Positions 19,330 to 29,145 of a stretch of 64,000 nucleotides of DNA are shown here, in pieces. Source of the DNA: Methylobacterium sp. 77 (GTDB lineage Bacteria > Pseudomonadota > Alphaproteobacteria > Rhizobiales > Beijerinckiaceae). A program made the translations under genes and the position numbers. Under the pieces are notes generated by a model that had not been told where the DNA came from, did not search any database, and worked only from the letters and a program-made list of their open reading frames with translations. Positions within the stretch are counted from its first letter, which is position 1; the number at the start of each line of letters is the position of its first letter. The stretch covers positions 2,833,825 to 2,897,824 of the forward strand of contig NZ_KB910516.1 in NCBI RefSeq assembly GCF_000372825.1. Direction: 5' to 3'.

Positions 19330-19528
19330 AAAGCCTGCCCGGCATCGCCAGGCTGGCGGATCGGCGCTAGGCTCGCCTTCGCGCGTCGGCACCTGCCAAA
19401 GAAGCAGGGCCACCCGCCGACCGGCTCGAGAACGTGGTTCCGAACTGGTTTGGCCAAAAGTCTATCTTGATTTGGCAACCCGTCCGGCCTTGTCTGCCGC
19501 ACACAAGAACAACACGGAGGATACGCTC

Positions 19529-21049
19529 ATGAACAAGCCGGAATTTCTGTCCACGGCCGCCAAGTCGCCGTTCTCGGCGCGCTATGAGAATTTCATCGGC
19601 GGCCAGTGGGTCGCTCCCGTGGCCGGCCGGTACTTCGAGAATACGTCGCCGGTCACCGGCCGCGTGATCTGTGAAGTCGCCCGCTCGGACGCGCAGGATG
19701 TCGACAAGGCCCTCGACGCCGCGCATGCTGCCAAGGATGCCTGGGGCCGTACCTCGCCGGGCGAGCGCGCCCTGATCCTGAACAAGATCGCCGACCGGAT
19801 GGAGGACAATCTCGATCTGATCGCGCGCGCCGAGACCTGGGACAACGGCAAGCCGATCCGCGAGACGACCCATGCCGACATCCCGCTCGCCATCGACCAT
19901 TTCCGCTATTTCGCCGGTTGCGTCCGCGCCCAGGAAGGTTCGATCTCCGAGATCGACCACGATACGGTGGCCTACCATTTCCACGAGCCCCTCGGCGTCG
20001 TCGGACAGATCATTCCGTGGAACTTCCCCATCCTGATGGCGGTGTGGAAGCTGGCGCCTGCGCTCGCCGCCGGCAATTGCGTGGTGCTCAAGCCTGCCGA
20101 GCAGACCCCGGCCTCGATCCTCGTCGTCGCCGAACTGATCGCCGACCTGCTGCCGCCCGGCACGCTGAACATCGTCAACGGCTTCGGCCTGGAATGCGGC
20201 AAGCCTCTCGCTTCCTCGCCCCGCATCGCCAAGATCGCCTTCACCGGCGAGACGACGACGGGTCGTCTGATCATGCAATACGCCTCGCAGAACCTGATCC
20301 CGGTGACGCTGGAACTCGGCGGCAAGTCGCCGAACATCTTCTTCGCCGACGTCGCCAACGAGGATGACGATTTCTTCGACAAGGCGCTCGAAGGCTTCAC
20401 CATGTTCGCCCTCAACCAGGGCGAGGTCTGCACCTGCCCGAGCCGCGCGCTGGTGCACGAGTCGATCTACGACCGCTTCATGGAGCGGGCGATCAAGCGC
20501 GTCGAGGCAATCGTCCAGGGCTCGCCGCTCGATCCGTCGACGATGATCGGCGCCCAGGCCTCGGGCGAGCAGCTCGAGAAGATCCTGAGCTACATCGATA
20601 TCGGCAAGCAGGAAGGCGCCAAGGTGCTGACCGGCGGCGAGCGCAACACCATGGACGGCGATCTGGCGGAAGGCTTCTACGTGAAGCCGACCGTGTTCCA
20701 GGGCCACAACAAGATGCGCATCTTCCAGGAGGAGATCTTCGGACCGGTCCTCTCGGTCACGACCTTCAAGGACGATGCCGACGCGCTCTCCATCGCCAAC
20801 GACACGCTCTACGGCCTCGGCGCCGGCGTCTGGACCCGCGACGGGACTCGCGCCTACCGCTTCGGCCGCGCCATCCAGGCCGGCCGCGTCTGGACCAACT
20901 GCTATCACGCCTACCCAGCCCATGCGGCCTTCGGTGGCTACAAGCAGTCCGGCATCGGCCGTGAGAACCACAAGATGATGCTCGACCATTACCAGCAGAC
21001 CAAGAACATGCTGGTCAGCTACTCGGCCAAGAAGCTCGGCTTCTTCTAG
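19529..21049 (+). CDS. exaC: NAD-dependent aldehyde dehydrogenase, ExaC-like (acetaldehyde type)
   Basis: The 506-aa protein starts at 19529 after a clear ACGGAGGA ribosome-binding site. It follows the Pseudomonas ExaC pattern closely: [12 protein letters not shown] near the start, [19 protein letters not shown], the cofactor block [11 protein letters not shown], catalytic Glu in [11 protein letters not shown] and the nucleophile Cys in [11 protein letters not shown], ending KKLGFF. ExaC oxidises acetaldehyde to acetate during ethanol growth. In a methylotroph-like host it could serve PQQ-dependent alcohol oxidation, but no alcohol dehydrogenase is in view. A strong intrinsic terminator follows. 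Confidence 0.88.
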   Translation: MNKPEFLSTAAKSPFSARYENFIGGQWVAPVAGRYFENTSPVTGRVICEVARSDAQDVDKALDAAHAAKDAWGRTSPGERALILNKIADRMEDNLDLIARAETWDNGKPIRETTHADIPLAIDHFRYFAGCVRAQEGSISEIDHDTVAYHFHEPLGVVGQIIPWNFPILMAVWKLAPALAAGNCVVLKPAEQTPASILVVAELIADLLPPGTLNIVNGFGLECGKPLASSPRIAKIAFTGETTTGRLIMQYASQNLIPVTLELGGKSPNIFFADVANEDDDFFDKALEGFTMFALNQGEVCTCPSRALVHESIYDRFMERAIKRVEAIVQGSPLDPSTMIGAQASGEQLEKILSYIDIGKQEGAKVLTGGERNTMDGDLAEGFYVKPTVFQGHNKMRIFQEEIFGPVLSVTTFKDDADALSIANDTLYGLGAGVWTRDGTRAYRFGRAIQAGRVWTNCYHAYPAHAAFGGYKQSGIGRENHKMMLDHYQQTKNMLVSYSAKKLGFF

Positions 21050-21072
21050 GCCTTCACGAACGAGACCACCTT

Positions 21073-21101
21073 GCCCCGGCTGGAAACGGCCGGGGCTTTT
21101 T
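21073..21101 (+). terminator. Intrinsic terminator of the aldehyde dehydrogenase gene
   Basis: GCCCCGGC (21073-21080) pairs with GCCGGGGC (21089-21096) over an 8-base loop and is followed by TTTTT. It begins 24 bases after the stop codon. This is a standard Rho-independent terminator on the plus strand. Confidence 0.9.
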
Positions 21102-21186
21102 CATGCCTCGACGGGTTTCGCGAGGGCTTGTACCCAGTCTCCGTGAGCCGCCCCCAAATGTGAGGCATGTTCATTGAGGTCTGGTA

Positions 21187-22152
21187 TCAGCCTTGCCAGC
21201 CGTAATCCCGCGCATGCGTCGCCGCCCAGTGGAACACCAGCCTGCGGTCGTATTCCAGCGGGTCCTTCGGCTGCACCAGGGCGCCGGGGGGAACGTTGAG
21301 CCAGTCCACCAGCCGGGTCAGCATGAAGCGCAGGGCCGCGCCCCGGCACAGGATCGGCAACGCCTCGACCTCGTCCTCCTGCAGGCGCCGGACGGATTGG
21401 TAGCCGGCGATCATCGCTTCGCCCTTGTCAGGGAAGAATGTTCCGTCCGGCGCGAAGCACCAGGCGTTGAGGCAGATGGCGAGATCGTAGGCGAAGGCAT
21501 CGGTGCAGGCGAAGTAGAAGTCGATCAGGCCCGAGAGATCGTCGCCGATGAAGAACACGTTGTCGGTGAACAAATCGGCATGGATCACGCCGGACGGCAG
21601 GCCGCGCGGCCAGCCGGACTGCAAAATCGAGAGATCGGCGCGCACGCGGTCCGCCAGCCCGGCCGAGACCGTGTCCGCGGCAGGTCCGGCGGCCAGGAAG
21701 AGCGGCTCCCAGGATTCCACCGAGAGGTTGTTGGCGCGGGCCATGCCGAAATCGCTGCCGGCCCGATGCAGCCCCGCGAGGGCGACGCCGAGCGCCCGGC
21801 AATGGTCCGCATTGGGGCGCTTGACCGATACGCCCTCGAGGAAACTCACGATCACCGCCGGCCGGCCGCAAAGCGTGCCCAGAGCCACGCCGTCGCGCTT
21901 GGCGATGGGCTGCGGGCAGGCGAGGCCGCGGGCGGCGAGGTGCTGCATGAGGTTGAGGAAGAAAGGCAGGTCGCCCGCATCCACCCGCTTCTCATAGAGG
22001 GTGAGGATGTAGGAGCCCGCCGTGGTGTGCAGGAAGAAATTGGTATTCTCGACGCCCTCGGCGATGCCCTTGTAGGAGAGCAGCGTGCCGATCTCGTATT
22101 CGGAGAGGAAGGCGGTCAGCGCCTCGTCGGAGACCTCGGTATAGACGGCCAC
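21187..22152 (-). CDS. thrB: Homoserine kinase (aminoglycoside-phosphotransferase-fold type)
   Basis: Phosphorylates L-homoserine with ATP in threonine synthesis. The protein is of the ThrB type common in alphaproteobacteria, not the GHMP type. I start it at the GTG at 22152, which gives MAVYTEVSDEALTAFLSEYE, the usual N-terminus, and 321 aa. Kinase features are GIAEGVENTNFFLHT (nucleotide loop), catalytic HADLFTDNV and the metal Asp in GLIDFYFACTD. It lies 79 bp downstream of ispH on the same strand, a gene pair seen in many Hyphomicrobiales, often followed by rnhA. rnhA is not present here. Confidence 0.92.
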   Translation of the reverse strand: MAVYTEVSDEALTAFLSEYEIGTLLSYKGIAEGVENTNFFLHTTAGSYILTLYEKRVDAGDLPFFLNLMQHLAARGLACPQPIAKRDGVALGTLCGRPAVIVSFLEGVSVKRPNADHCRALGVALAGLHRAGSDFGMARANNLSVESWEPLFLAAGPAADTVSAGLADRVRADLSILQSGWPRGLPSGVIHADLFTDNVFFIGDDLSGLIDFYFACTDAFAYDLAICLNAWCFAPDGTFFPDKGEAMIAGYQSVRRLQEDEVEALPILCRGAALRFMLTRLVDWLNVPPGALVQPKDPLEYDRRLVFHWAATHARDYGWQG

Positions 22153-22231
22153 GGGCTTCGCTGAGGTTCGAGGGCAGAAATGAGAAGGGGCGCCCAACGG
22201 CGCCCCCGGAGAGAATGGCCGGACGAGCGGA

Positions 22232-23224
22232 CTATTCGGCCGCTTCGCTGCGCAATTCGCGCGGCAGCGGGAAGGACATGTCCTCCACCACCGTCGAGAC
22301 CGTATCGACGGTGACGTCGTAGCGGGCGGCGAAGGCGTCGATGATCTCTTCCACTAGCACCTCGGGTGCCGAGGCGCCGGCCGTGAGGCCGAGCTTGCGG
22401 ATTCCCTCGAAGGCCGGCCAGTCGATCTCTTCCGCCCGCAGCACGAGGCGGGTGATCGGGCAACCGACGCGCTCGGCGACCTCGCGCAGGCGCTGCGAGT
22501 TGGAGGAGTTCGAGGAGCCGACGACGATGACCGCATCCACCAGCGGCGCCACCTGCTTCACCGCCTCCTGGCGGTTGGTGGTGGCGTAGCAGATGTCGTC
22601 CTTGTGCGGTCCGGTGATGGTCGGGAATTTCTGCTTCAGCGCGGCGACGATGTGGCGGGTATCGTCCACCGACAAAGTCGTCTGCGTCACCCAGGCGAGG
22701 TTGTCCCGGTTCTCCGGCTCCAGAGCGGCGATCTGCTCCAGATCCTCCACCAGGGTGATCGAGCCCTTGGGCAGCTGCCCCATGGTGCCGACCACTTCGG
22801 GATGACCGGAATGGCCGACAAGCAGCACGTGGCGGCCGCGCTTGTGGTGGATCTCGGCCTCGCGATGGACCTTGGTCACCAGCGGACAGGTGGCGTCGAT
22901 GGTGACGAGGCCGCGATTGTCGGCATTGGCCGGCACCGTCTTGGCGACGCCGTGGGCCGAGAAGATCACCGGGGCGTTACCGTCCGGCACCTCGTCGAGC
23001 TCACGCACGAACACGGCGCCCTTCCGCTTCAGGCTCTCGACCACGTATTTGTTGTGGACGATCTCGTGGCGCACGTAGACCGGAGGTCCGTAGATCGCCA
23101 GCGCCCGCTCCACCACGTCGATGGCGCGAACCACACCGGCGCAGAACCCGCGCGGTGCGCAGAGCAGGATCTCCAGCGGCGGCTTGGCGCCGGCGGGCAG
23201 GGTCGTCGAAGGTATATCGCTCAT
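22232..23224 (-). CDS. ispH: 4-hydroxy-3-methylbut-2-enyl diphosphate reductase
   Basis: Last enzyme of the MEP isoprenoid pathway, an iron-sulfur protein making IPP and DMAPP from HMBPP. The ATG at 23224 (MSDIPSTTL) gives 330 aa. The three cluster-binding cysteines are in [25 protein letters not shown] and [10 protein letters not shown], and the substrate-binding SNSSNS block is also present. The longer frame adds 18 residues with no family similarity. It is followed by thrB and is divergent, across about 490 bp, from the TonB-dependent receptor. Confidence 0.96.
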   Translation of the reverse strand: MSDIPSTTLPAGAKPPLEILLCAPRGFCAGVVRAIDVVERALAIYGPPVYVRHEIVHNKYVVESLKRKGAVFVRELDEVPDGNAPVIFSAHGVAKTVPANADNRGLVTIDATCPLVTKVHREAEIHHKRGRHVLLVGHSGHPEVVGTMGQLPKGSITLVEDLEQIAALEPENRDNLAWVTQTTLSVDDTRHIVAALKQKFPTITGPHKDDICYATTNRQEAVKQVAPLVDAVIVVGSSNSSNSQRLREVAERVGCPITRLVLRAEEIDWPAFEGIRKLGLTAGASAPEVLVEEIIDAFAARYDVTVDTVSTVVEDMSFPLPRELRSEAAE

Positions 23225-23717
23225 GATAGCCGGGATGTGGCGAGGCGATGCCGCCCCTGTCAACCTCCTATAGCGCAAAATGCGATCCGCTGTCAGGGCA
23301 GCCGGGGCACACCTGACCGGCGCCGTCGCGCCGGGGCGGGCTGGTCGCCGCCGCGCGGACCGCGGAACACAGGTCGGGGCCGATCACGGCTCCATCCTGG
23401 CCAAGCCTCCCATGCCCGGCATCAGCGCCCCGGAATCGCCCCCCCGCGCGATCACACGCAAGCAGATTGCCTAAACCTCCCGGAACCATTGCCGCTTCAT
23501 CCCTAACTCGCTGCCGCTCCTGACCAAATCTGTTGCAGAGACGCGACGCGGATCGACTAAAATCCACTTGTCCCGGTCGGATGGGATTAAGCTGGCGGCC
23601 GATGCGTGGGACGGATTGCCCGCGACCGCGCATGCGCCCAAGAAAGCCGGACACCGCGGCTTCAACGCGGAGCAGCCAGATCTCGCCTACAGGCCTGACA
23701 TCTCCGGGGAGCGTTCG
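23225..23717. other. Intergenic region between ispH and the TonB-dependent receptor
   Basis: About 490 bases between divergent genes. Several short open readings occur on both strands, but none has a supported start, signal or domain. I looked for a cobalamin riboswitch because these often precede TonB receptors and did not find its conserved core. No clear Fur-type AT-rich palindrome is visible. The receptor start is supported by AGGCC..GGGGAGCG purines just ahead of 23718. Confidence 0.5.
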
Positions 23718-26195
23718 ATGACCAAAGGCAGCCTGCGCGGCAGTCTTCTCGCGACAGTGGCGCTCCTGCCCTGCGCGGCGTCGGCCCAGACGGCGCAGCA
23801 GGCCGTGACGTTGCCGGAACTCGACGTCGTCGCCACGAGTCCGGTCAGCGCAGCCGGCGGCGGCGGTCGCGCCCTGCCGCTCTACAAGATCCCCAGCACG
23901 GTGGAGACGGTGACGGCGGCGGATCTCGATGCGGATCGCGGCACCTTCAACGCGGTGACGACGCTCGCCCGCAAGACGCCCGGCCTCAACCTCTCGGATT
24001 CCCAGGGCAGTGCGGGCCGCGTCGACATCACCTATCGCGGGTTCACCGCATCCCCGGTCCAGGGCGTTCCCCAGGGTCTCGCCGTCTACCAGAACGGCGT
24101 GCGCATCAACGAAGCCTTCGGCGACACCATCCAGTTCGACCTGATCCCGCCATCGGCGATCCAGCGGATCGATGTCGTCACCGGCAATCCGGTCTTCGGA
24201 CTGAACGCGCTCGGGGGCGCGGTCAACATCCAGATGAAGAACGGTTTCACCTGGCAGGGCACCGAGATCACCGCGCTCGGCGGTTCCGACGCGCGCATCG
24301 GGGGCTCGCTCGAATACGGCAAGGTCATCGGGCCGTGGAGCTTCTACTTCAACGGAGACGGTCTCAACGACCGCGGCTGGCGCTACGAGAGCCCGAGCAC
24401 GATCGGCCGCCTCTATGCCGATCTCGGCTACCGCGCCCCGGATTCGGAGTTCCACCTCATCGCGGCGGGCGCGCGCACCTTCTTCGGTGCCGCAGGCGCT
24501 GCCCCCGTCGACTTCACCCGCAACAATCCGCGCGCGATCTTCACCTATCCGCAGACCTCGACCACGGAGATGGGCACGATCCAGCTCACCGGTCGCGTCG
24601 ACGTCAGCCCGAGTTGGGAACTGGCCGGCAACGCCTATTTCCGCCGCTTCAGCCAGACCTATGTCGACGGCAACGACGGCAACTTCGAGGAGTGCGGCCG
24701 CCGTTCGTCCAATGCCGGCTTCCTCTGCTTCGAGAATGACGGCTTCGCGCGGTCGGCCGGTCAGACGCGGCGCGCCTTCCTCGACCAGTTCACGATCCTG
24801 GGGGTGAACGGCCAGCGCATCCCCTACACCGACAACGTGCCCTACGGCACGATCGACGTGACCAAGACCGAGGCCACCGGCTATGGCGGATCGCTCCAGG
24901 CCACCAACAGCGACAAGATCGGCGGTTACGGAAACCGTTTCGTCGTCGGCGGCAGCATCGACGCGGCCGATTACAGCTTCAAATCGTCGAGCACGCTCGG
25001 GGTGATCAACCCCGATCTGTCAGTCACGACCGATCCCAACAACCCGTTCTACGGCACCATCCCCGGCCTCGGCACGACCGACCTGCGCACCGCGGCGGCC
25101 CTGGGCATCGCGCCGAGTTCGGTGATCGGTTCGAACCTGTATATGGGTCTCTACGCCACGGACACGTTCGACCTGACCGACTCCCTCTCGCTCACGGCCG
25201 GGGCACGGCTCAACTTCGCCCGTGTCACGACCCAGGATCAGACCGGCTACTCGCCGGACGTCACCGGCACGCATTATTTCAGCAAGATCAATCCGGTCGC
25301 CGGCCTGACCTACCGGTTCACCCCCGGCCTCTCGCTCTATGGCGGCTATTCGGAATCGAACCGCGCACCGACGCCGCTCGAACTGGCCTGTGCCAACCCC
25401 GACCGCCCCTGCCTGCTGCCGAACTCGCTGGTGGCGGACCCGCCGCTGAAGCAGGTGACCGGCCGCACCTACGAGATGGGCTTTCGCGGCAACGTGCCGG
25501 ATGTCTACGATGGCGGCCTCTTGACCTATAAGATCGGGGCATTCCGCACCGACCTCACCAACGACATCATCCAGCTCGCGACCCCCGGCAATGCGGCCCG
25601 CGGCTACTACGTCAACGTGCCCGCCACCCAGCGCCAGGGCATCGAGATCGGCGGCGAGTACACGGCCGAACGCCTGTCGGTCTATGCGAATTACGCGCTG
25701 ATCGATGCCACGTACCAGTTCAGGGGAACGCTCTCCTCGCCGAACAATCCGCTGGCCGATGACGGCGCCATCACGGTGCGGCCCGGCAACCAGGTGCCGC
25801 TGGTCCCCAACCACCAGTTCAAGGTCGGCTTCGACTATCTGGTGCTGCCGGGCTGGCGGCTCGGCATGAACCTTCAGGCGTTCTCGTCGTCCTATTATCG
25901 CGGCGACGATTCCAACCTGAACCGCAAGCTACCCGCCTATTACGTTCTCGGGCTCAACACGAGCTATCAGGTCACCAAGAACCTGCAGGTCTTCGGCCTG
26001 ATCACCAACCTGACGAACAACAAATACGCCACCTTCGGCACCTTCGCCGAACCCGGCACCGTCGTGGCAAACCTCACCATCAACGAGCCGCGTACGACGA
26101 CCCTGGCCCAGCCGCTCTCGATCTATGGCGGCATCCGCTACGCCTTCGGTGCCGAACCCGCGCCGATGGCGGAGCCCATCCTCCGCAAATACTGA
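23718..26195 (+). CDS. TonB-dependent outer-membrane receptor
   Basis: The 825-aa protein starts at 23718 with a signal peptide (MTKGSLRGSLLATVALLPCAASA) and a TonB-box-like segment VTLPELDVVATSP. The plug domain (about 55-165) contains ITYRGFTASPVQGVPQGLAV and YQNGVRINEAFGD, typical of ferric-siderophore receptors of the FecA/dicitrate group. The rest is the 22-strand barrel with recurring aromatic-ended strands. The barrel-like C-terminus (GIRYAF) is followed by a 14-residue extension ending in Tyr instead of the usual terminal Phe. No siderophore genes, ExbBD or sigma/anti-sigma pair is adjacent, so the ligand cannot be assigned. Confidence 0.88.
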   Translation: MTKGSLRGSLLATVALLPCAASAQTAQQAVTLPELDVVATSPVSAAGGGGRALPLYKIPSTVETVTAADLDADRGTFNAVTTLARKTPGLNLSDSQGSAGRVDITYRGFTASPVQGVPQGLAVYQNGVRINEAFGDTIQFDLIPPSAIQRIDVVTGNPVFGLNALGGAVNIQMKNGFTWQGTEITALGGSDARIGGSLEYGKVIGPWSFYFNGDGLNDRGWRYESPSTIGRLYADLGYRAPDSEFHLIAAGARTFFGAAGAAPVDFTRNNPRAIFTYPQTSTTEMGTIQLTGRVDVSPSWELAGNAYFRRFSQTYVDGNDGNFEECGRRSSNAGFLCFENDGFARSAGQTRRAFLDQFTILGVNGQRIPYTDNVPYGTIDVTKTEATGYGGSLQATNSDKIGGYGNRFVVGGSIDAADYSFKSSSTLGVINPDLSVTTDPNNPFYGTIPGLGTTDLRTAAALGIAPSSVIGSNLYMGLYATDTFDLTDSLSLTAGARLNFARVTTQDQTGYSPDVTGTHYFSKINPVAGLTYRFTPGLSLYGGYSESNRAPTPLELACANPDRPCLLPNSLVADPPLKQVTGRTYEMGFRGNVPDVYDGGLLTYKIGAFRTDLTNDIIQLATPGNAARGYYVNVPATQRQGIEIGGEYTAERLSVYANYALIDATYQFRGTLSSPNNPLADDGAITVRPGNQVPLVPNHQFKVGFDYLVLPGWRLGMNLQAFSSSYYRGDDSNLNRKLPAYYVLGLNTSYQVTKNLQVFGLITNLTNNKYATFGTFAEPGTVVANLTINEPRTTTLAQPLSIYGGIRYAFGAEPAPMAEPILRKY

Positions 26196-26271
26196 GCTTC
26201 GCGAGGACCCAACCCCCGCGAGCGCGGATTCCAATGGCGATGGAGCGCCGCCGCGCTCCCGATCGCGCGCA

Positions 26272-27498
26272 TCACCCTTTCGGCAGCATGCGGTCGCTGA
26301 TGATCCTCCGCTGGATCTCGCTGGTGCCCTCGAAGATCGTCGTCAGCCGCGCGTCGCGCCAGTAGCGCTCCACCCGTCGCTCGGTGGTGTAGCCGTTGCC
26401 GCCATGGAGCTGCATCGCCTGGTTGGTCACCCGGACCGCCATCTCGGTGGCGAGGAGCTTCACCTTGGCGGATTCGCCCTCGGCCGGCTCGCCCTCGTCG
26501 AGGAGGTGGGCGACCTGCTGCCAATAGGCGCGGGCCTGATCGACCTCCGCCGACATGTCGGCCAATGCGAAGCGCAGGGCCTGGAACTCGCCGATCGGAT
26601 GGCCGAACTGCTCGCGCTCCTGCAGGTAGAGCTGACAATCCTCCACCGCCGCGCGGGCGACGCCCACGGCGCGGGCCGCGGTATGGACGCGGGCGATGTT
26701 GAGGCCGCGCTGCACCGAGGCGAAGCCACCGGAATCCGCATCCGCCCCGCCATCGCCGTAGAGGCCCGTGAGGCGGTCGCCCTCGGGCACGCGGACGCCG
26801 TCGAGGGCGAGCTCGAAGGTGAGGAAACCGTGATAGCCGATCTTGTCGATGACATGCCCGGTCATGCCCTCGGGGAAGGTGCCGGGCGTCTTGACCACGA
26901 GGAACGGCTCCAGCCCGGCCGAGCGCGGCTCGCCCTCCTCCGGTTCGCGGGTGCGCGCCAGGACCTCGACGAAATCGGCGGCGAGCGCGAAGCCGGCCCA
27001 GCGCTTGGTTCCGGTGAGGACCCATTCGTCGCCCTCGCGCACGGCGCGGGTCTGGACCCCGGCGAGGTCGGATCCGGCCGTGGGCTCGGACAGGGCGATG
27101 CCGCCGATCCACTCGCCGCGCGCGGATTTGCGGAGCAGCGTGCGGCGGCGCTCGTCGTCGAGGGTCTGAGTGCCGAGCCCCTGCCCTCGCGCCAGGATGC
27201 TGCCGACGGAGAGCCAGGCACGGGCGAGCTCTTCCGAGACGAGGCAATATTCGAACACGCCGAGGCCGAGGCCGCCATGCTCGGTGGGGATCGTGATGCC
27301 GAACCAGCCCTTCGCCGCCATCTGGTCGATGAGGGAGCGCGGCATCTCGGCCTTCTGCCGGTCGAGCTCGTCGGCGAGCGGCAGCACGACGTCGCGGGCG
27401 AAGTCGCGCGCCTCCTGCTGGAGCTTGGCCCGCGCTTCGGTGCGCCAGGGCGAGAACAGCTCTGGGGAACGCGGCTGTTTCAACTCCGGCTTCGACAT
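26272..27498 (-). CDS. Acyl-CoA dehydrogenase
   Basis: FAD-dependent enzyme that introduces a double bond at C2-C3 of acyl-CoA. The ATG at 27498 (MSKPELKQPRSPELFS) gives 408 aa and has a GAGGAA ribosome-binding site. Family motifs are IALSEPTAGSDLAG in the middle domain and REQFGHPIGEFQALRF and LHGGNGYTTERRVERYWRD in the C-terminal domain; the final RDARLTTIFEGTSEIQ is diagnostic. The catalytic base position falls in IFEGTSE. Chain-length preference is not predictable. An inverted repeat lies between this gene and the MocR gene upstream on the same strand, which may be an operator. Confidence 0.92.
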   Translation of the reverse strand: MSKPELKQPRSPELFSPWRTEARAKLQQEARDFARDVVLPLADELDRQKAEMPRSLIDQMAAKGWFGITIPTEHGGLGLGVFEYCLVSEELARAWLSVGSILARGQGLGTQTLDDERRRTLLRKSARGEWIGGIALSEPTAGSDLAGVQTRAVREGDEWVLTGTKRWAGFALAADFVEVLARTREPEEGEPRSAGLEPFLVVKTPGTFPEGMTGHVIDKIGYHGFLTFELALDGVRVPEGDRLTGLYGDGGADADSGGFASVQRGLNIARVHTAARAVGVARAAVEDCQLYLQEREQFGHPIGEFQALRFALADMSAEVDQARAYWQQVAHLLDEGEPAEGESAKVKLLATEMAVRVTNQAMQLHGGNGYTTERRVERYWRDARLTTIFEGTSEIQRRIISDRMLPKG

Positions 27499-27520
27499 GG
27501 TTCCTCCCGAGGACAATCTT

Positions 27521-27547
27521 GAGCTTTGCCGTGACTGAGCAAAGCTC
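27521..27547. promoter_or_regulatory. 9-bp inverted repeat upstream of the acyl-CoA dehydrogenase
   Basis: GAGCTTTGC at 27521-27529 and GCAAAGCTC at 27539-27547 are perfect inverted halves 9 bases apart. They lie 22 bp upstream of the acyl-CoA dehydrogenase start and about 45 bp beyond the MocR stop. The position suits a repressor operator or a short attenuator. No T run follows, so a terminator is less likely. Confidence 0.5.
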
Positions 27548-27592
27548 CGCTGCGGGCCGGGGGTTCCACGTCCGGTGGTGCGGCGCGTGTCG

Positions 27593-28990
27593 TCAGACCG
27601 CCGCCATGGAATCCTGGAGCACGCGAAACATCCTGGGATCGGCGCAATGAGCCACGTTGAAACGCAGGAACTCGCGGCCGCTCGTCCCCGCGCTGAAGGC
27701 GGCGCCGGGCGCCAGCACCACGTCCCGCGCCAGGGCGTGACGGGCGACATCTCCGGAATCGAGCCCGTCGGGCAGTCGTGCCCACAGGAACAGGCCGCCG
27801 CGCGGCTCGGTCCAGATCGTCAGGCCGCAGGCTTCCAGCCGTCTCGCGGTCTGGCCCATGGCGCGGGCGAGCTTCTCGCGGATTTCAGCGAGGTGACGGC
27901 GATAGGCGCCATCGGTGATGAGACGGTGCATCAGCGTCGCCGAGAGGTGCCCGCTGCCGAGACTCAAGGCAAGCTTCAGGTCGATCAGCCCTTCGACCCA
28001 ATCGGGCCGCAGGGCGATGTAGCCGCAGCGGATCGAGGCGGAGAGCGTCTTCGAGAAGCTGCCGACCGCGAGCACCCGGTCGAGCCCGTCGAATCCGGCG
28101 AGACGCGGCGCCGGATCCGGTTCGAGATCGCCGAAGATATCGTCTTCGACGATCAGCGTGTCATGCGCCTCCGCCAGCTTCAGCACGCGATGCGCCACGG
28201 CCGGGGCAAGGGTGGCGCCGGTCGGGTTATGGAGCGCCGAATTGGTGAGGTAGAAGCGCGGCCGGTGCTGCACGATCAGCCGCTCCAGCGCGGCAATATC
28301 GGGTCCTGCGGGCGTGAAGGGGACGCCGACGACCTTGGCCCGGTTCGCCCGTAGCAGGGCATGGAAGTTGAAATAGCAGGGATCGTCGACGAGGACGGTG
28401 TCGCCGGGATCGAGCAGGAAGCGGCAGATCAGGTCCAGGGCCTGGGTCGCGGAATCGACGAGCACGATCTGGTCAGCCTCCGCCTCGACGCCCTTCTCCG
28501 CCAGCCTGCGGGCGATCTGGGCGCGCAAAGGCGGAAATCCGAGGGGCAGATCGTAGCAGGTGAGGTCCGATTCGGGCTCGCGCGCCAGTTGGCGCAAGCC
28601 GCGCCGGATCGCCTCCTCGGGCATCCATGACGCCGGCAGCCAACCGGAACCGGGCTTCAGCAGATGCGGCCCCGCCTGCATCGATTGCCGCGTGATCCAG
28701 AGCGGATCGACCGCGCGGTCGAGCTGCGGACCGACCTCCTTCAGGCAGAGGGGCCGGGTCTTGGCCGCGACGTAGAAACCCGAGCCCCTGCGCGCGACGA
28801 TGGTCCCATCGGCACCGAGACGCTCATAGGCCTCCACCACCGTCGATTTCGACACGCGCATGTGCTCGGCGAAGGCCCGCACGGAGGGGAGCCTGGCGCC
28901 GGGCATGAGTTGGCGACCGGCGATCCGCTCCATGATCGCCGATGACACCGACTCCACCAGCGTCTGCGTCGTTCGTGCCGATCCCGCCAT
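27593..28990 (-). CDS. MocR-type regulator (GntR domain fused to aminotransferase fold)
   Basis: MocR/PdxR family proteins join a GntR winged helix to a fold-type I PLP aminotransferase domain that senses amines or pyridoxal phosphate. I use the ATG at 28990 (MAGSARTTQTLVES), giving 465 aa; the frame stays open to 29116, but the extra leader is not family-like. The DNA-binding domain spans about 10-75 (RLPSVRAFAEHMRVSKSTVV). The PLP domain has the Asn in NPTGATL, Asp in VEDDIFGD and the Schiff-base Lys in SFSKTLSASIRCGY. Two 18-bp direct repeats lie at its start codon. It is divergent from a DUF1127 gene. Confidence 0.87.
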   Translation of the reverse strand: MAGSARTTQTLVESVSSAIMERIAGRQLMPGARLPSVRAFAEHMRVSKSTVVEAYERLGADGTIVARRGSGFYVAAKTRPLCLKEVGPQLDRAVDPLWITRQSMQAGPHLLKPGSGWLPASWMPEEAIRRGLRQLAREPESDLTCYDLPLGFPPLRAQIARRLAEKGVEAEADQIVLVDSATQALDLICRFLLDPGDTVLVDDPCYFNFHALLRANRAKVVGVPFTPAGPDIAALERLIVQHRPRFYLTNSALHNPTGATLAPAVAHRVLKLAEAHDTLIVEDDIFGDLEPDPAPRLAGFDGLDRVLAVGSFSKTLSASIRCGYIALRPDWVEGLIDLKLALSLGSGHLSATLMHRLITDGAYRRHLAEIREKLARAMGQTARRLEACGLTIWTEPRGGLFLWARLPDGLDSGDVARHALARDVVLAPGAAFSAGTSGREFLRFNVAHCADPRMFRVLQDSMAAV

Positions 28991-29016
28991 CTGTACCGAT
29001 CCCGTCATCTGTACCG
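28981..29016. repeat. Two 18-bp direct repeats at the MocR start
   Basis: Units 28981-28998 and 28999-29016 are identical except at one base (core ATCTGTACCG). On the minus strand each unit contains an ATG, giving two in-frame possible starts 18 bases apart. MocR regulators commonly bind direct repeats near their own promoter, so this could be an autoregulatory site; a simple duplication of codons is the alternative. Confidence 0.5.
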
Positions 29017-29145
29017 AACGATCGCCCGGACAATTCGACGGAAGCGTACTGGACTGTCCCTGTCTTCGCCAGACCTCCGGGCCCATGACGGCCGCTTGGC
29101 GATGAGCCGCGAACAACGACCAACGGCGAACGACGAGGACGGACC

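Noticed and set aside
19440..19480. Further copy of the 22-bp repeat (GGCCAAAAGT)
   Set aside because: Only about 10 bases match and there is no tandem partner, which is expected by chance.
23471..23665. Short 64-codon gene upstream of the TonB receptor
   Set aside because: No signal, domain or ribosome-binding site and it lies in a promoter region.
23540..23717. Cobalamin riboswitch upstream of the TonB receptor
   Set aside because: The conserved core and B12-box were searched by eye and not found; only loose GC-rich hairpins exist.
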